Both the position numbers and the translations under genes were made by a program. From positions 6,714-21,851 of the forward strand of contig JAHDGX010000014.1 in assembly GCA_020631575.1 (NCBI GenBank): a DNA stretch of 15,138 bases. Reading direction: 5' to 3'. This stretch comes from Candidatus Altimarinota bacterium (GTDB lineage Bacteria; Patescibacteriota; Gracilibacteria; BD1-5; UBA6164). The notes below the pieces were generated by a model. The model ran no database searches. It saw only the letters and a program-made list of their open reading frames with translations, and had not been told where the DNA came from. Of the stretch, positions 1 to 8,416 are shown in pieces. Each line of letters starts with the position of its first letter. The first letter of the stretch is position 1.

Positions 1-1148
1 ATAGCATTTTTTAGGAGCGCTTCTTCGAGTCATCTTGATTGAGCATTTGTTCTATACAGGAGTAAGTTATCTCTGTAACTTCATCCATCTGAAACATGCT
101 CTTTTATATTCTCTGCTATCCAGTTTGCCTCAGATCTATCGTCAACTGCTGACATATACTGTATAAGATCTCCCTGCGGATTATCAGTCCAAAGTTCTTT
201 ATCGAGGGCTTCTTTATTATTCTTAATGACAGTATTCGCAGCTGCAATCACATGCTTAGTACTTCTATAATTTTGCTCAAGTTTTACTATTTTTGCGTTT
301 GGGTAGTCTTTTTTAAAATTGATTATATTTCTCATATCAGCTCATCTCCACGAATAGATAGACTGCCAATCATCTCCTACTACTGCAAGATTTCCATACT
401 TTTGAGCCAGAAGCCTTACGATGTTATATTGTACTAGATTTGTATCCTGATACTCGTCTACCATGATGTATTTATATTTTTCCCAGTACGCTTCGAGTAT
501 TTCAGGAATTTCTAATACTCATAAAAGCTTTCAGAGTATATCATCAAAATCTATAGCGTTATTATCACTCAGTCTTTTTTCATATTTCTCAAAAGCTGTT
601 GCTACTACTTCCTTGAGATTTGAATCTACATGAGCCTTGTATCATGCAGCATTAATAGATTTATTTTTCGCGTCAGATATAAAATATGCTATTTGACGTG
701 GTGGATATTCTTTTTCAATGAGTCACATCTCGTTTTTTACAATATCTTTCATCACAGAGAGTTTATCTGACTCATCGTAAATGAGAAAATCCTTTTTGAG
801 TCATATATGCCCACTCACTGTTTCTGTATATGCACTTGAAAGCACCTCTTTCAGGATATATATACCAAAACTATGAAATGTTCCCATATACGGAAGATGT
901 CTATTTTTCATCATATGAGGATGATACTCTGCTCCAATTGCCTGACCAGTACGCTCTTTCATCTCTCAAGCTGCTTTATTGGTAAAGGTAAGAGCTAAAA
1001 TGCTTGATGGAATAATTCACTTTTCAGCAATCATATAGCTAATACGTTTTGTAAGGGTTGCTGTTTTTCATGATCAAGCTCAGGCAATTATGAGGAGCGC
1101 TCCTTCTGCATGTTCTATAGCTTCTTGTTGTCTTGGATTTGGTTTCAT
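1..1148 (-). CDS. uvrD: UvrD/PcrA-type SF1A DNA helicase, 5' part (truncated by window edge)
   Basis: This is a 3'-5' DNA helicase of the UvrD/Rep/PcrA family, which unwinds DNA in excision and mismatch repair and clears proteins from forks. About 382 codons are visible and the C-terminal part lies outside the window. It begins MKPNPRQQEAIEHAEGA, a typical Q-motif start. Walker A AGAGSGKT (residues ~22-29) has two of its glycines written as TGA. Motif II is VDEYQDTN (~230-237), motif III is VVGDDWQSIYSWRGAD, and motif IV is LEQNYRST. The last visible residues, LLYRTNAQSRGLEEALLKNA, match the family and contain another TGA-Gly. The start ATG at 1146-1148 is the only one giving the full Q motif. 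No Shine-Dalgarno is visible. The gene is divergent from folA, with 118 bases between them. A second, clearly different UvrD-family gene lies at 4854-7967. The family call is secure; pcrA versus uvrD versus rep cannot be settled from this fragment. Confidence 0.93.
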
Positions 1149-1230
1149 TGATGATAATAATTTCTTAGATCTTTGATTCTAGAATAAGCAAATAATTCGT
1201 ATCCCAAAACTTTCTTTTTCATAAAAAATA

Positions 1231-1239
1231 TGCTATACT
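1231..1239 (+). promoter_or_regulatory. Extended -10 promoter for folA operon
   Basis: TGCTATACT is an extended -10 element: TGn followed by TATACT at 1234-1239. It lies in the divergent spacer between the helicase and folA. No good -35 is seen 16-18 bases upstream, as expected for extended -10 promoters. Initiation near 1246 would give a leader of about 20 bases with no Shine-Dalgarno before the ATG at 1267. Confidence 0.5.
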
Positions 1240-1266
1240 TTTTCTAATATTTTTTACTAGATTTCA

Positions 1267-1839
1267 ATGAAAGATTTTTCTATTATACTCGCAGTAGATA
1301 ACGAAAATGGGATTTGAAAATGCTGAGACCTTGCGTGGAGTATCCCAGCAGATATGAAATACTTTAAAGATACTACTACCAAGACAAAAGATCCTGAGAA
1401 AAAAAATGCAGTTGTTATGGGAAGGAAAACCTGGGAGTCAATACCTGAGAAATATAGACCATTTAAAAAAAGAGAAAATTTTATTCTCTCGAGAGGATAC
1501 GAAAATGGAAGTGTAAATAGTGATGGAGCTCATGAATTCTCAGATTTTGACGCTTGTTTAGAAGTAGTATCAAAAATGAAAAATATAGAAGATGTTTTTA
1601 TCATCTGAGGATCTCAACTCTACAACGAATCCATACAGCATCCAAACTTTAAAAAAGCGTATATCACGAGGATATACAGTAAATTCCACTGTGATGTTTT
1701 CTTTCACTGACTTCCTCTTAATTTCAAACTCACACATAGAAGTGAGATGAAAGAGCATGATGGTATAGAATTTGAATACTCAGTATATGAGAAAAAAATA
1801 TCAGTCTTAGAAAAAATAAAAAGTCTTTTCAAAAAATAA
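1267..1839 (+). CDS. folA: Dihydrofolate reductase
   Basis: It reduces dihydrofolate to tetrahydrofolate with NADPH in the cytoplasm, supplying one-carbon carriers. The product is 190 residues, slightly longer than the usual ~160. With UGA=Gly the N-terminus reads ...AVDNENGIGKCGDLAW, the family's substrate and Met20-loop region. SIPADMKYFK carries the catalytic acid (D29), MGRKTWESIP (51-60) is the NADPH-binding motif, and IIGGSQLY (112-119) is the conserved C-terminal glycine pair with its tyrosine. Four in-frame TGA codons occur, three of them at positions where family members have Gly. The ~20 C-terminal residues are lysine-rich and look like an extension. It is the first gene of an operon, with the next start 2 bases after its stop. 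No thymidylate synthase is in the window. Confidence 0.95.
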
Positions 1840-1841
1840 AT

Positions 1842-2678
1842 ATGATTTTTGCATTTTTATCAACATTTATACAAGCTTTTGCAGATGTCTTTTATAAGAA
1901 AAGTCTCGTTTATGGTATTTGATCGAGAGCTCATGAACTTGCTACCTACAATATGGGTTTACTTTTATTGATATACTTTCTCAGTACTGGTTTTTCACTT
2001 CTTGCTGTCCCCTTGATGGCTTTTTTCGTGATATGACTTGTTATAGTGATAGATTCTCTCCGTCAGCCTCTTATGCAACAGGTCTACAGGGAAGAAAAAA
2101 TATCAGTTATAATGCCGTATTTGAATCTCAGTAAGATTTTTATCATCAGTGCGTCATTCTTTATATTTCAAGATGTAAGCCTAATATCATTTATAATCAC
2201 ACTTATAACTGTAGGAATTATAATAGGGGCAAGTGTAGACTTAAAAACTCTTAAACTTCCTAGAAATTTTTCGAAAATACTCTCCGTAGAAATACTTAGA
2301 GCAACTGCCTGACTTATAGGAGCATGGATAATTGTTACATATAGTGAAATAATATTTTTAAACCTATATGTGGTATTAGGTCTTTTATACATGATAGTGC
2401 TAACATATTTTACACAGCAGTACTGAGATTTAAAATCTGCTCCACTTAAGTTTTGGACTGATAGATTCTTATCCTCACTATGATGGATCTCTTGGTTTCT
2501 CTCTCTCATCGTTATTAAAAATCTCTGACTTTCTATATGAATACTCCTAGGTTTCATATGAATCTGAGTTACACTTCTATTTTCATATATACTCCTTTGA
2601 GACAAACCATCTAAAAAAGATATTGTACTTACTATTACTGTCTCTCTACTCGTCTGAGCAGGTTTTTATTTTAAATAA
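1842..2678 (+). CDS. EamA/DMT-like multi-spanning membrane protein
   Basis: A 278-residue, strongly hydrophobic protein with roughly nine or ten predicted membrane segments across its full length. The overall pattern is that of the drug/metabolite transporter (EamA) superfamily: an N-terminus like FAFLSTFIQAFADVFYKKSL, and a C-terminal half with a helix, a short polar turn LLGDKPSKKD, then a last helix ending GAGFYFK. In EamA proteins the second repeat ends in just this way (L-x-G-E/D-x-x-S, then a final helix). TGA-Gly codons are frequent in the membrane helices. It begins 2 bases after the folA stop and ends 6 bases before the next gene, so the three are surely co-transcribed. The substrate is unknown; the link to folate metabolism is only positional. 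A different permease fold cannot be excluded. Confidence 0.62.
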
Positions 2679-2684
2679 TATATC

Positions 2685-3278
2685 ATGAAATCTAACGAAA
2701 AATCATACCTCTGAGAGGAAGAAAGAAAAAGAGCTCAAGCAAAAGATGAGGCTGAAATTAAAAAGGAGCAAGAAGCAGTCATCAAGCAGCAAAAGCAAAA
2801 GGAAATTATTAGAGAAGAAGAAGCAATCTCAGATGATCTCTCAAAGCTTCGAGATCTTCTTGAGGCTCACATAGTCGATGATGCGCTTGTAGAAAAAGTA
2901 ATTGACCACTGAGAACTAGATCATGAAGAAATAGAAGAAATTTTTGATAAAATAGATGAAATAGAAGCTATGGATAACATAGATGATTATCTCCCAAAAG
3001 AAATGCGAGTTACAAAGCAGGAATATGCTGCAGCAACACATGACGATGATGCGCTCATAGTAGTAGAGAAAAAGATACATGCTGCCCTATGAGTTCTCTC
3101 TCAAGGTGCAAATACAAATTCATGATGATCGATGAACATATTTTCTTGATTCATGACTATGCTAGATAAAAATCTTATTACAGTTCAAGAACATCACATC
3201 GATATGCAAGATAGTCTTTCTTTAAATAAAAAAACAAAAAGCTTATGGCAAACTATCAAAGATTGATTTACAAAATAA
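2685..3278 (+). CDS. Charged coiled-coil protein of unknown function
   Basis: I do not recognise this 197-residue protein. Residues ~10-60 are almost entirely Glu/Lys/Arg/Gln/Ala and should form a long charged helix or coiled coil. A middle acidic part (~60-105) is rich in Asp, Glu and Ile (for example EEIEEIFDKIDEIEAMDNID). The C-terminal third is less charged and contains a glycine/serine turn, NSGGSMNIFSGF, with three of its glycines written TGA, followed by MLDKNLITVQEHHIDM. There is no signal peptide or membrane segment, so it is probably cytoplasmic. It is the last gene of the folA operon. Its TAA stop lies inside a terminator hairpin. The frame holds for ~590 bases only with UGA=Gly, which supports a real gene. 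Confidence 0.8.
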
Positions 3279-3300
3279 AGAGCTTAAAGCTCTTTATTTT
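3272..3300. terminator. Bidirectional terminator containing both converging stop codons
   Basis: A perfect inverted repeat with 14-base arms (3272-3285 and 3287-3300) around one central base, followed by T-runs on both strands. The TAA of the upstream + strand gene (3276-3278) and the TAA of the - strand gene (3284-3286) both lie inside it, only 5 bases apart. It should terminate transcripts from both directions. Confidence 0.85.
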
Positions 3301-4807
3301 TTTCTTCTAATTCTTGTAAATAATTCTCTATTCTCTGAGCGTCAAGAGTTATAAGATATCCATCTTCTATATCCTGCTGTTTATCGTGAGAAGGAGCTCT
3401 TACATCATCAAAATCATTAGTAAGTTGAAACATACCGTAGAGTAAATATCCACCAAAAATAACTGAAATGAGTCCAACATATCATGGAATAAACACAGCT
3501 AGTCCCAGTAAATACACAAGTATTACTTGTTGTAAAAGAAGATTATATGTAAGTGGAGTCCTATTGATACGTTTTGATTGGATAGTTATAGCTATTTCAA
3601 ACATTCATCACAGCATAGCAGCAAGCCTATGAAATGGTATATGCTCTGTATTTCAGATATCTGCTGCTTTGAGATATATCTCCTCATTTATTTTTCGTAC
3701 ATCCTTGAGTGCTCCTGAATCTGAGTTTGCATGGTAGATATTCATATAAGACTTCAACCAATTATGAATCAATGTATCTCAAGATCCAGACTTCATAACA
3801 TTGAGGTTTAATTGTAGGGAAGAAAGCTTTCCATGGAGCTTATAGAATAAATCCTGTATTTGGATATATTTTCCGTATGATTTTCCTATCTTTTGGGATA
3901 ATATCACACCAAGAGAAAAACCAATAATGGTAAAAAGAGTTTTCAAATCAGACTCAGGTATCCAAAGGTCTCGACTTTCGAGTATCCATACAAATACTTT
4001 AATACATGAAAATATTGCAATTATTGGACTTACAATCCTGAGAATAGAATGCTTAAAATCAAATACTCTTGATCACTTCAGTATATTTATAGAATTAAAT
4101 ATCTTTAAAAGTCTCAAGGCTCTAAATATCCTGAGTATCGCTGCATCATTTATACCAAAGTAAAACGGTGCAATAGCAAGAAAATCTATCCAGTTAGAAG
4201 GTTTAGAAAAGAATCCTCTTAGTGATCGGGAAGCGAAAAATCTAGTAAAAAATTCTACTGAGAATATAGCTAAAACAATTTTTTCAAATAGTTCAATTCT
4301 CACCTCATATCAAGAAAGTATCTCAGAGAAAAATAGCTGTATAAGTGCGAGTCAAGAAGAGACAAGTATCAGAAATATTATCAGAAATCTCACAAATATT
4401 CATAGCTTTGTTTCTGGTTTATCAAAAAAATCAGCAAGATTTCATCTCTTAAATTTCATAATCCTGAGAACTCTAAAGAGCCTCAGCATAGTAGTGTTTG
4501 GAAGTCATAGATAAAACGGAACAACTGATACTATATCTATCCAGTTAATAGAACGACTTAAGTATTTTTTAAAAGAATCAGTAATAAATACTCTCAGTAG
4601 GAGCTCTATAGTAAATATTCCAAGTACAGTTCTTTCAAATAGATTTATACTTTGCTCATAACTATCTAAAAAAGATATACCTAAAAGCTGAAGGATAGCA
4701 AGAAGAGAAGAGCTTATGATTAAAATTATAAGAATAATCCTAAAAGTTCTAGCTGGGAAAGACTCTGATACATCTAAAAAATTGTGAATTTTCTGCTTCA
4801 ATAACAT
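3284..4807 (-). CDS. Two voltage-sensor-like domains fused to a bestrophin-like channel domain
   Basis: A 507-residue membrane protein with three modules. Module 1 (~20-125) resembles S1-S4 of voltage-gated channels: S1 ~22-42; S2 FERTVLGIFTIELLLRVF with acidic E68; S3 NWIDIVSVVPFY (D91); S4 with positive residues at 109, 112, 115, 118 and 121, exactly every third position. Module 2 (~138-245) repeats this: SVEFFTR (E185), NWIDFLAIAPFY (D208), and S4 charges at 226, 229, 232 and 235. No K+-channel pore or TVGYG filter follows. Module 3 (~250-485) resembles bacterial bestrophins: HSILRIVSPIIAI near its start, LFTIIGFSLGVILSQKIGKSYGKY, then RTPLTYNLLLQQVILVYLLGL and a final acidic stretch NDFDD. 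Bestrophins form pentameric anion channels. The ATG at 4807 is preferred over an upstream TTG at 4861 because a TATAAT lies just before it. It may also be co-transcribed with the helicase-nuclease gene ending at 4854. The voltage-sensor calls are strong; the bestrophin call is good but made by eye. Confidence 0.68.
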
Positions 4808-4822
4808 AGTGTATACATTAGT

Positions 4823-4828
4823 ATTATA
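4823..4828 (-). promoter_or_regulatory. -10 box (TATAAT) for the channel-fusion gene
   Basis: A consensus TATAAT on the - strand lies 15 bases before the ATG at 4807, in the 46-base gap after the upstream gene. Transcription would start about 9 bases before the ATG, leaving no room for a Shine-Dalgarno. No convincing -35 was found. Confidence 0.4.
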
Positions 4829-4853
4829 TATGTATACTACTATTTTTATGACC

Positions 4854-7800
4854 TTAATCAATATTTCCTAAATACTCTTCCCAAAAACTTCTGCTACTCA
4901 TCTGAGCATAGGTATCTTTTACAAGAGTTTTAAACTCTCAGTATTCTTCATCTGAAAATTCTACTTCAAGACGTTTATAATTTCACTTTTTCCCTTCACA
5001 GAAGTCAAGTTCTAGTTTTTCAAGAGAGTACTGTGATGAGAGTTCGTGATCATTTTCAAAGAGAAGTTTATAAAACATGAGTTGTCTTCCATACTTTCCT
5101 CGCTCATATCACTCATCTTTATTCCCTTCCCTATCTATTCATTTAATCTCTCAAATATATTTTGCAGATCATGTTTTATAGTCTGTAATTTTGATGCTTT
5201 GCGAGAAGAGACTTCATCATCCTATATTTTCACGGAAATCTTCGCTGAGGAGTTCTATCTTATCGATGATTCCTGTAATAGGAATGCCGTCAAAAAATAT
5301 ATTTCTCCTACTAAACTTGTACTCTGTTTTGAGTGGGGCAATAAAACTTCATTTGTATGTATCATAGTAGCCCCTGAGAGATTCTATACCACGTTTTCTG
5401 AGTCTTTGTATTTCTTCGCTACTGAGATATTCTCTCTCAAGCTGCCTTAAGTAGACATACTCGATATAATCAAAATCTTGAACTTCTCAGCTTTCAAGCA
5501 TCTTTTTGTAAAAGAGCTCCAAAGTTCTATGAACCATAGTTCCAAAGATAGAATTTTCATTATCTTCAAATGGGTATTTGTAGACAGATCTTTTGAGAAA
5601 TTCACCTGGATCAACAAGGAAGCAGTTGAGATCACTAGCCGAAAGTCTATAATTTTTCAAAAACTCACAAATGTAATCAAGCTCTTCATCAGTATAAGAA
5701 ATAAACGAAGACTCACTGAGCATTTCTCGCTGCATATCTCACATCACCTCTTCTCTGCTTGCCTGAGACTCTACATACTCTATTTCTCCGAGCTCGGTTA
5801 TAAATGGGGAAATAATTTTAGGCTTTCATAGTATGCTCGTAGGAAAACTCAGAGAAAGACTATATTTTGCTCTGGTAAGAGCTACAAAGAAGAGTCTTCT
5901 ATCCTCCTGCATTTGTCTATCCTTTTCATATTTTTTTCTCTCAGCATCTGACATATCTTCAAGAAGCGCAAACTGAAGACCATCTCAAGCTATTCCTTCT
6001 GGAAGTTTTATCAGCTCTCTACTAGGCTTTGAATCCCAGTTCCCACTATAGAGTCCTGGCATAAATAAATGTTCGTATTCAAGTCCCTTAGAACTATGAG
6101 CCGTAACAATCTGTACTCATCACTCTCACTCACTTTGAGCAAGTCTATTAATCCTATATCCATATTTATTATAGAGCTCAAACTTTGCAAGAACATTTTC
6201 TAGAGAAAGGTCTTTTCTGTAACTCGACCATGATTTTATAGTATGAAAGAGAGTATAAACATCTTGCATGTCTTCGAAATTCCCTTGTTTATGAATATGA
6301 TCAAATATTCCAAAGGTTTTTAAGAAATATGAAAGTCATATAAGAAAGTTACTTTGTCCAAATTGTTGCTGCACATCAAGATAATTTTCTACAAAGCTAT
6401 TAATCTCTGAAGTATTTTCAATTCAAGTAAGCTCTAAAGCAGCAGAATCTCTCAGAGTATCAAATATCTTGAGTTTATTTCCTCTTCTGACATAGTTTTC
6501 TCTGTGTAGATAAGTAGATATCTTTAAGATATCCGTAGTTTGTATCTTGCAGAGATTTGATCTGAGGAGATTTAAAAAACCTGTTTCGTTATTGTAGGGG
6601 TTCTCCAGAAGTTCAAAAAATACTAATATTGATCTAATATAATCTGAATCAAGGATATTCGATTCAAGTTTTGATGTTATCTTAATATCATTTTCTCTCA
6701 GAAAATTTCCCCAGTCTTCTATTTCTCTATTACTTCTCACAATGACTGCAATCTCACTTTTATTAGTTCATGAATCGATAAGCTTCTTAATCCCGGAAAG
6801 TACATAGAGTCTCTCGTCAATGTCAGAGAGAGCCATATATAATTCTGGCTTTTTTACTTCAAATCATCTTTGCGCAAAAAGCTGCTTATCAAGTCCTGGT
6901 ATTCTTGAGATGAGTCTTTCTGAATTATTCTCAATGAGATTTTTACTAGCGTCAAGAACTCCTTGCTGTGATCTATAGTTTTTATCGAGCACGATAATCT
7001 TCGTATTTTCATACTTCGCTGTAAAATCGAGCATATTTTCGATATTAGCTCCCTGAAATCTATAAATAGATTGGTCATCATCTCATACAACCATGATGTT
7101 AGCTGTATCTCAATATGAGAGTATGAGATCAATAATCTCATTTTGTGGATTATTAGTATCTTGGTACTCATCGAGCATGATATACTGGTAAGTCTCTGCA
7201 TAGAATGCTCTGAGATTTTGATCTTCTCTAAATCTCTCTAATACAAAGTTGATCATATCATTGAAATCATAGAGATGTTTTTCTCGCAAGAGAGTATTAT
7301 ATATTTCAAATATATCTCTCAGTTCTCTGAGTTTTCCTATTTTCTCTTCATGCTGAATTTCGTAATTCTCTATCTTTTTAATTCTTTTATTGTTTCGTTT
7401 TTCTTGGAGCCACGCAAGAGATTTTTTTTCTTCTTCCTCTATGGATATTTGAAAAGATTCAGGAGTGACTCACTCACGCTTCAGATTATTGATTGCTGAC
7501 TTGATGCTTCGCACATAAAAAAGAGTATCTCCATAACTCGTAAGAAACTCTAGTTCGTTCTTCTTGAGTTTATCTGAAACAATAGAACTGATGAGTTCAA
7601 GCGACTCTATGTCATCTATAGGGGTATCAAGCTTTTCTACTGTAAACTTTTCTGGGAAAGTTTTAATCACATCCTGAGAAAAACTATGAATCGTAGAAAC
7701 CTGCACCTTATACGCATCACTTCCTATCATATCGATGAGTCGTTCACGAATTGCAATCACTCCAGCCTCAGTAAAAGTAGTGATGAGAATGTTCTGAGGG

Positions 7801-7967
7801 TCTACTCATGCTTTCAGAATAATATTAGCCGTTCGGGCTCCTATTATCTGCGTCTTCCCTGTCCCAGGACCTGCAATAACCATAACTGGACCATCCAACG
7901 TACCTACTGCTTCGCGCTGCTCAGGATTGAGCATATTATATGTCTTTTCAAAGTTTTCTGTATTCAT
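4854..7967 (-). CDS. UvrD-family helicase with C-terminal RecB-like PD-(D/E)XK nuclease
   Basis: A 1037-residue helicase-nuclease, probably acting in double-strand-break end processing or repair, as AddA/AdnA-type enzymes do. Helicase motifs in order: Q motif MLNPEQREAV; Walker A GPGTGKT (33-39); motif II MLDEYQDTN; motif III VVGDDDQSIYRFQGAN; motif IV KNYRSQQ; motif V VTAHSSKGLEYEHLF; motif VI RRLFFVALTRAK. The C-terminal ~240 residues hold an intact RecB-type nuclease: GTMVHRTLE (H813), GIIDKIE (D902), DYKTG (D929, K931) and RQLMFYKLL. The start at 7967 is chosen because the protein begins normally there. An upstream in-frame ATG at 7997 would overlap the preceding terminator. No separate AddB/RecC-like partner is in the window. 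The next gene starts 46 bases after its stop. Many TGA-Gly codons are present and the frame is otherwise intact. Confidence 0.9.
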
Positions 7968-7973
7968 ATACTG

Positions 7974-7979
7974 AGTATA
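7974..7979 (-). promoter_or_regulatory. -10 box (TATACT) of the helicase-nuclease gene, possibly leaderless
   Basis: TATACT on the - strand ends 6 bases before the ATG at 7967, so transcription would start at or next to the A of the ATG. A TTGATG at 7995-8000 gives a -35 with a short 15-base spacer. No Shine-Dalgarno is present. Confidence 0.4.
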
Positions 7980-8003
7980 TACAAAATATTCTCGCATCAA
8001 AAA

Positions 8004-8029
8004 AGATCTTCTAAGGTTTTAGAAGATCT
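8004..8029 (-). terminator. Rho-independent terminator of the GC-rich island
   Basis: A perfect 11-bp stem (8004-8014 with 8019-8029) closes a 4-base loop. On the - strand it is followed by a run of six T (8004-7999). It ends the transcript that starts near 8348, and it lies just before the promoter of the helicase-nuclease gene. Confidence 0.8.
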
Positions 8030-8034
8030 CGTTA

Positions 8035-8114
8035 GACTGAGTGGTGGGAGACGACGCAAAACGTCGGCTCCCGAGTATCATCGGATCTGGGTCATCTGCT
8101 CGATAACCTCAGTC
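8035..8114 (-). ncRNA. Candidate structured RNA element, family unknown
   Basis: An 80-base segment of the - strand transcript closed by a 7-bp stem (GACUGAG with CUCAGUC) and filled with hairpins. They are GUUAUC-GAGCA-GAUGAC; UCCGA-UGAUAC-UCGGG, which may compete with its neighbour; and a long one, GGGAG-C-CGACG-loop-CGUCG-U-CUCCC. Two of the stems use G-U wobble pairs that become A-C mismatches on the other strand, which points to the - strand as the transcribed one. It lies between a short basic ORF and a terminator. I found no T-loop, no SRP or RNase P core motif, and no tmRNA tag with resume codon. It could be a 3'-UTR element or the 3' domain of a ~345-base RNA. Structure is seen; function is unknown. 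Confidence 0.4.
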
Positions 8115-8122
8115 CTCCCTGT

Positions 8123-8233
8123 TCAGCGTGAGCGATGGCTGCGTTTACGACGTGCAGATTTGATTTTTGCGGCTTTTGCCTTACCACTCCGGAACGTCTT
8201 GCCACCACGCTTCTTACGCTTACTTTTAGCCAT
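8123..8233 (-). CDS. Very basic 36-residue ORF ending at UGA (doubtful in code 25)
   Basis: The ORF begins MAKSKRKKRGGKTF and ends KRSHRSR before a TGA. About half of it is Lys or Arg, suggesting nucleic-acid binding if it is made. It has the only clear Shine-Dalgarno in the window (AGGAG, 8 bases before the ATG). Its codons differ sharply from the neighbours: Arg is CGT, CGC or CGG, never the AGA or CGA common elsewhere. G+C over 8041-8220 is 99 of 180 by my count, against about a third in sampled neighbouring lines. If UGA is Gly here, as in the other genes, there is no stop before the terminator, and the frame would run to a TAG at 7904-7906 inside the next gene. So it is either a standard-code gene acquired recently, an RNA gene with a chance ORF, or a non-stop message. 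I do not recognise the protein. Confidence 0.35.
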   Translation of the reverse strand: MAKSKRKKRGGKTFRSGKAKAAKIKSARRKRSHRSR

Positions 8234-8241
8234 TATGCTAA

Positions 8242-8246
8242 CTCCT
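8242..8246 (-). promoter_or_regulatory. Shine-Dalgarno AGGAG, exceptional in this window
   Basis: AGGAG at 8 bases from the ATG at 8233, in the context ACAGGAGTTAGCATAATG. No other start checked here has a comparable site, which sets this small ORF apart from the surrounding genes. Confidence 0.6.
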
Positions 8247-8354
8247 GTCTACTCGCTCAAATTGCGAGATTTGTTAATACAGTCTTTCAACCATATCGGT
8301 GAGTTATGTGTCACCTAACCACGTATTCCACTTATTCAGAATAGGGCTGATTAA

Positions 8355-8383
8355 ATAATAGCAATACTTGCTATTTCTGTCAA
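8355..8383 (-). promoter_or_regulatory. Near-consensus sigma70 promoter of the GC-rich island
   Basis: TTGACA (8378-8383), a spacer of exactly 17 bases, and TATTAT (8355-8360) on the - strand. This is by far the best promoter in the window. Initiation would fall near 8348, giving a ~115-base leader and a ~345-base transcript ending at the terminator at 8004-8029. In the leader, UUAAUCAG can pair with a later CUGUAUUAA (one bulged base). Two small hairpins, GGUGA/UCACC and CUCGC/GCGAG (8252-8268), also form. Confidence 0.8.
8357..8375. promoter_or_regulatory. Palindromic operator candidate inside the promoter
   Basis: AATAGCAA-TAC-TTGCTATT is a perfect inverted repeat with 8-base arms and a 3-base centre. 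It covers most of the spacer and part of the -10 box of the promoter at 8355-8383. The position suits a repressor that blocks polymerase. The repressor is not identified. Confidence 0.5.
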
Positions 8384-8416
8384 ACATTTTATAAAAATTT
8401 ATTTGGTGTACCGAAC

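Noticed and set aside
1354..1608. Many genes look frameshifted or pseudogenised when read with the standard code (for example folA starting late and stopping early)
   Set aside because: All breaks are TGA codons at glycine positions; with code 25 the frames are intact.
3284..4807. Ordinary voltage-gated K+ or Na+ channel
   Set aside because: No pore loop or TVGYG-like filter follows either S4; the C-terminal membrane part matches bestrophins better.
7995..7997. Upstream ATG as start of the helicase-nuclease
   Set aside because: It lies at the T-run of the preceding terminator and upstream of the likely -10 box at 7974-7979; ATG 7967 fits family N-termini.
7686..8318. A 210-codon open frame on the + strand
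   Set aside because: It is the complement of the helicase-nuclease start, the terminator and the GC-rich island; composition and content match no protein, and it runs through the - strand signals.
8004..8348. tmRNA, RNase P RNA, SRP RNA or tRNA in the GC-rich island (length and 7-bp closing stem are suggestive)
   Set aside because: No T-loop GTTCRA, no tag with resume codon, no RNase P core motif and no SRP GGAAGG-type motif could be found on either strand.
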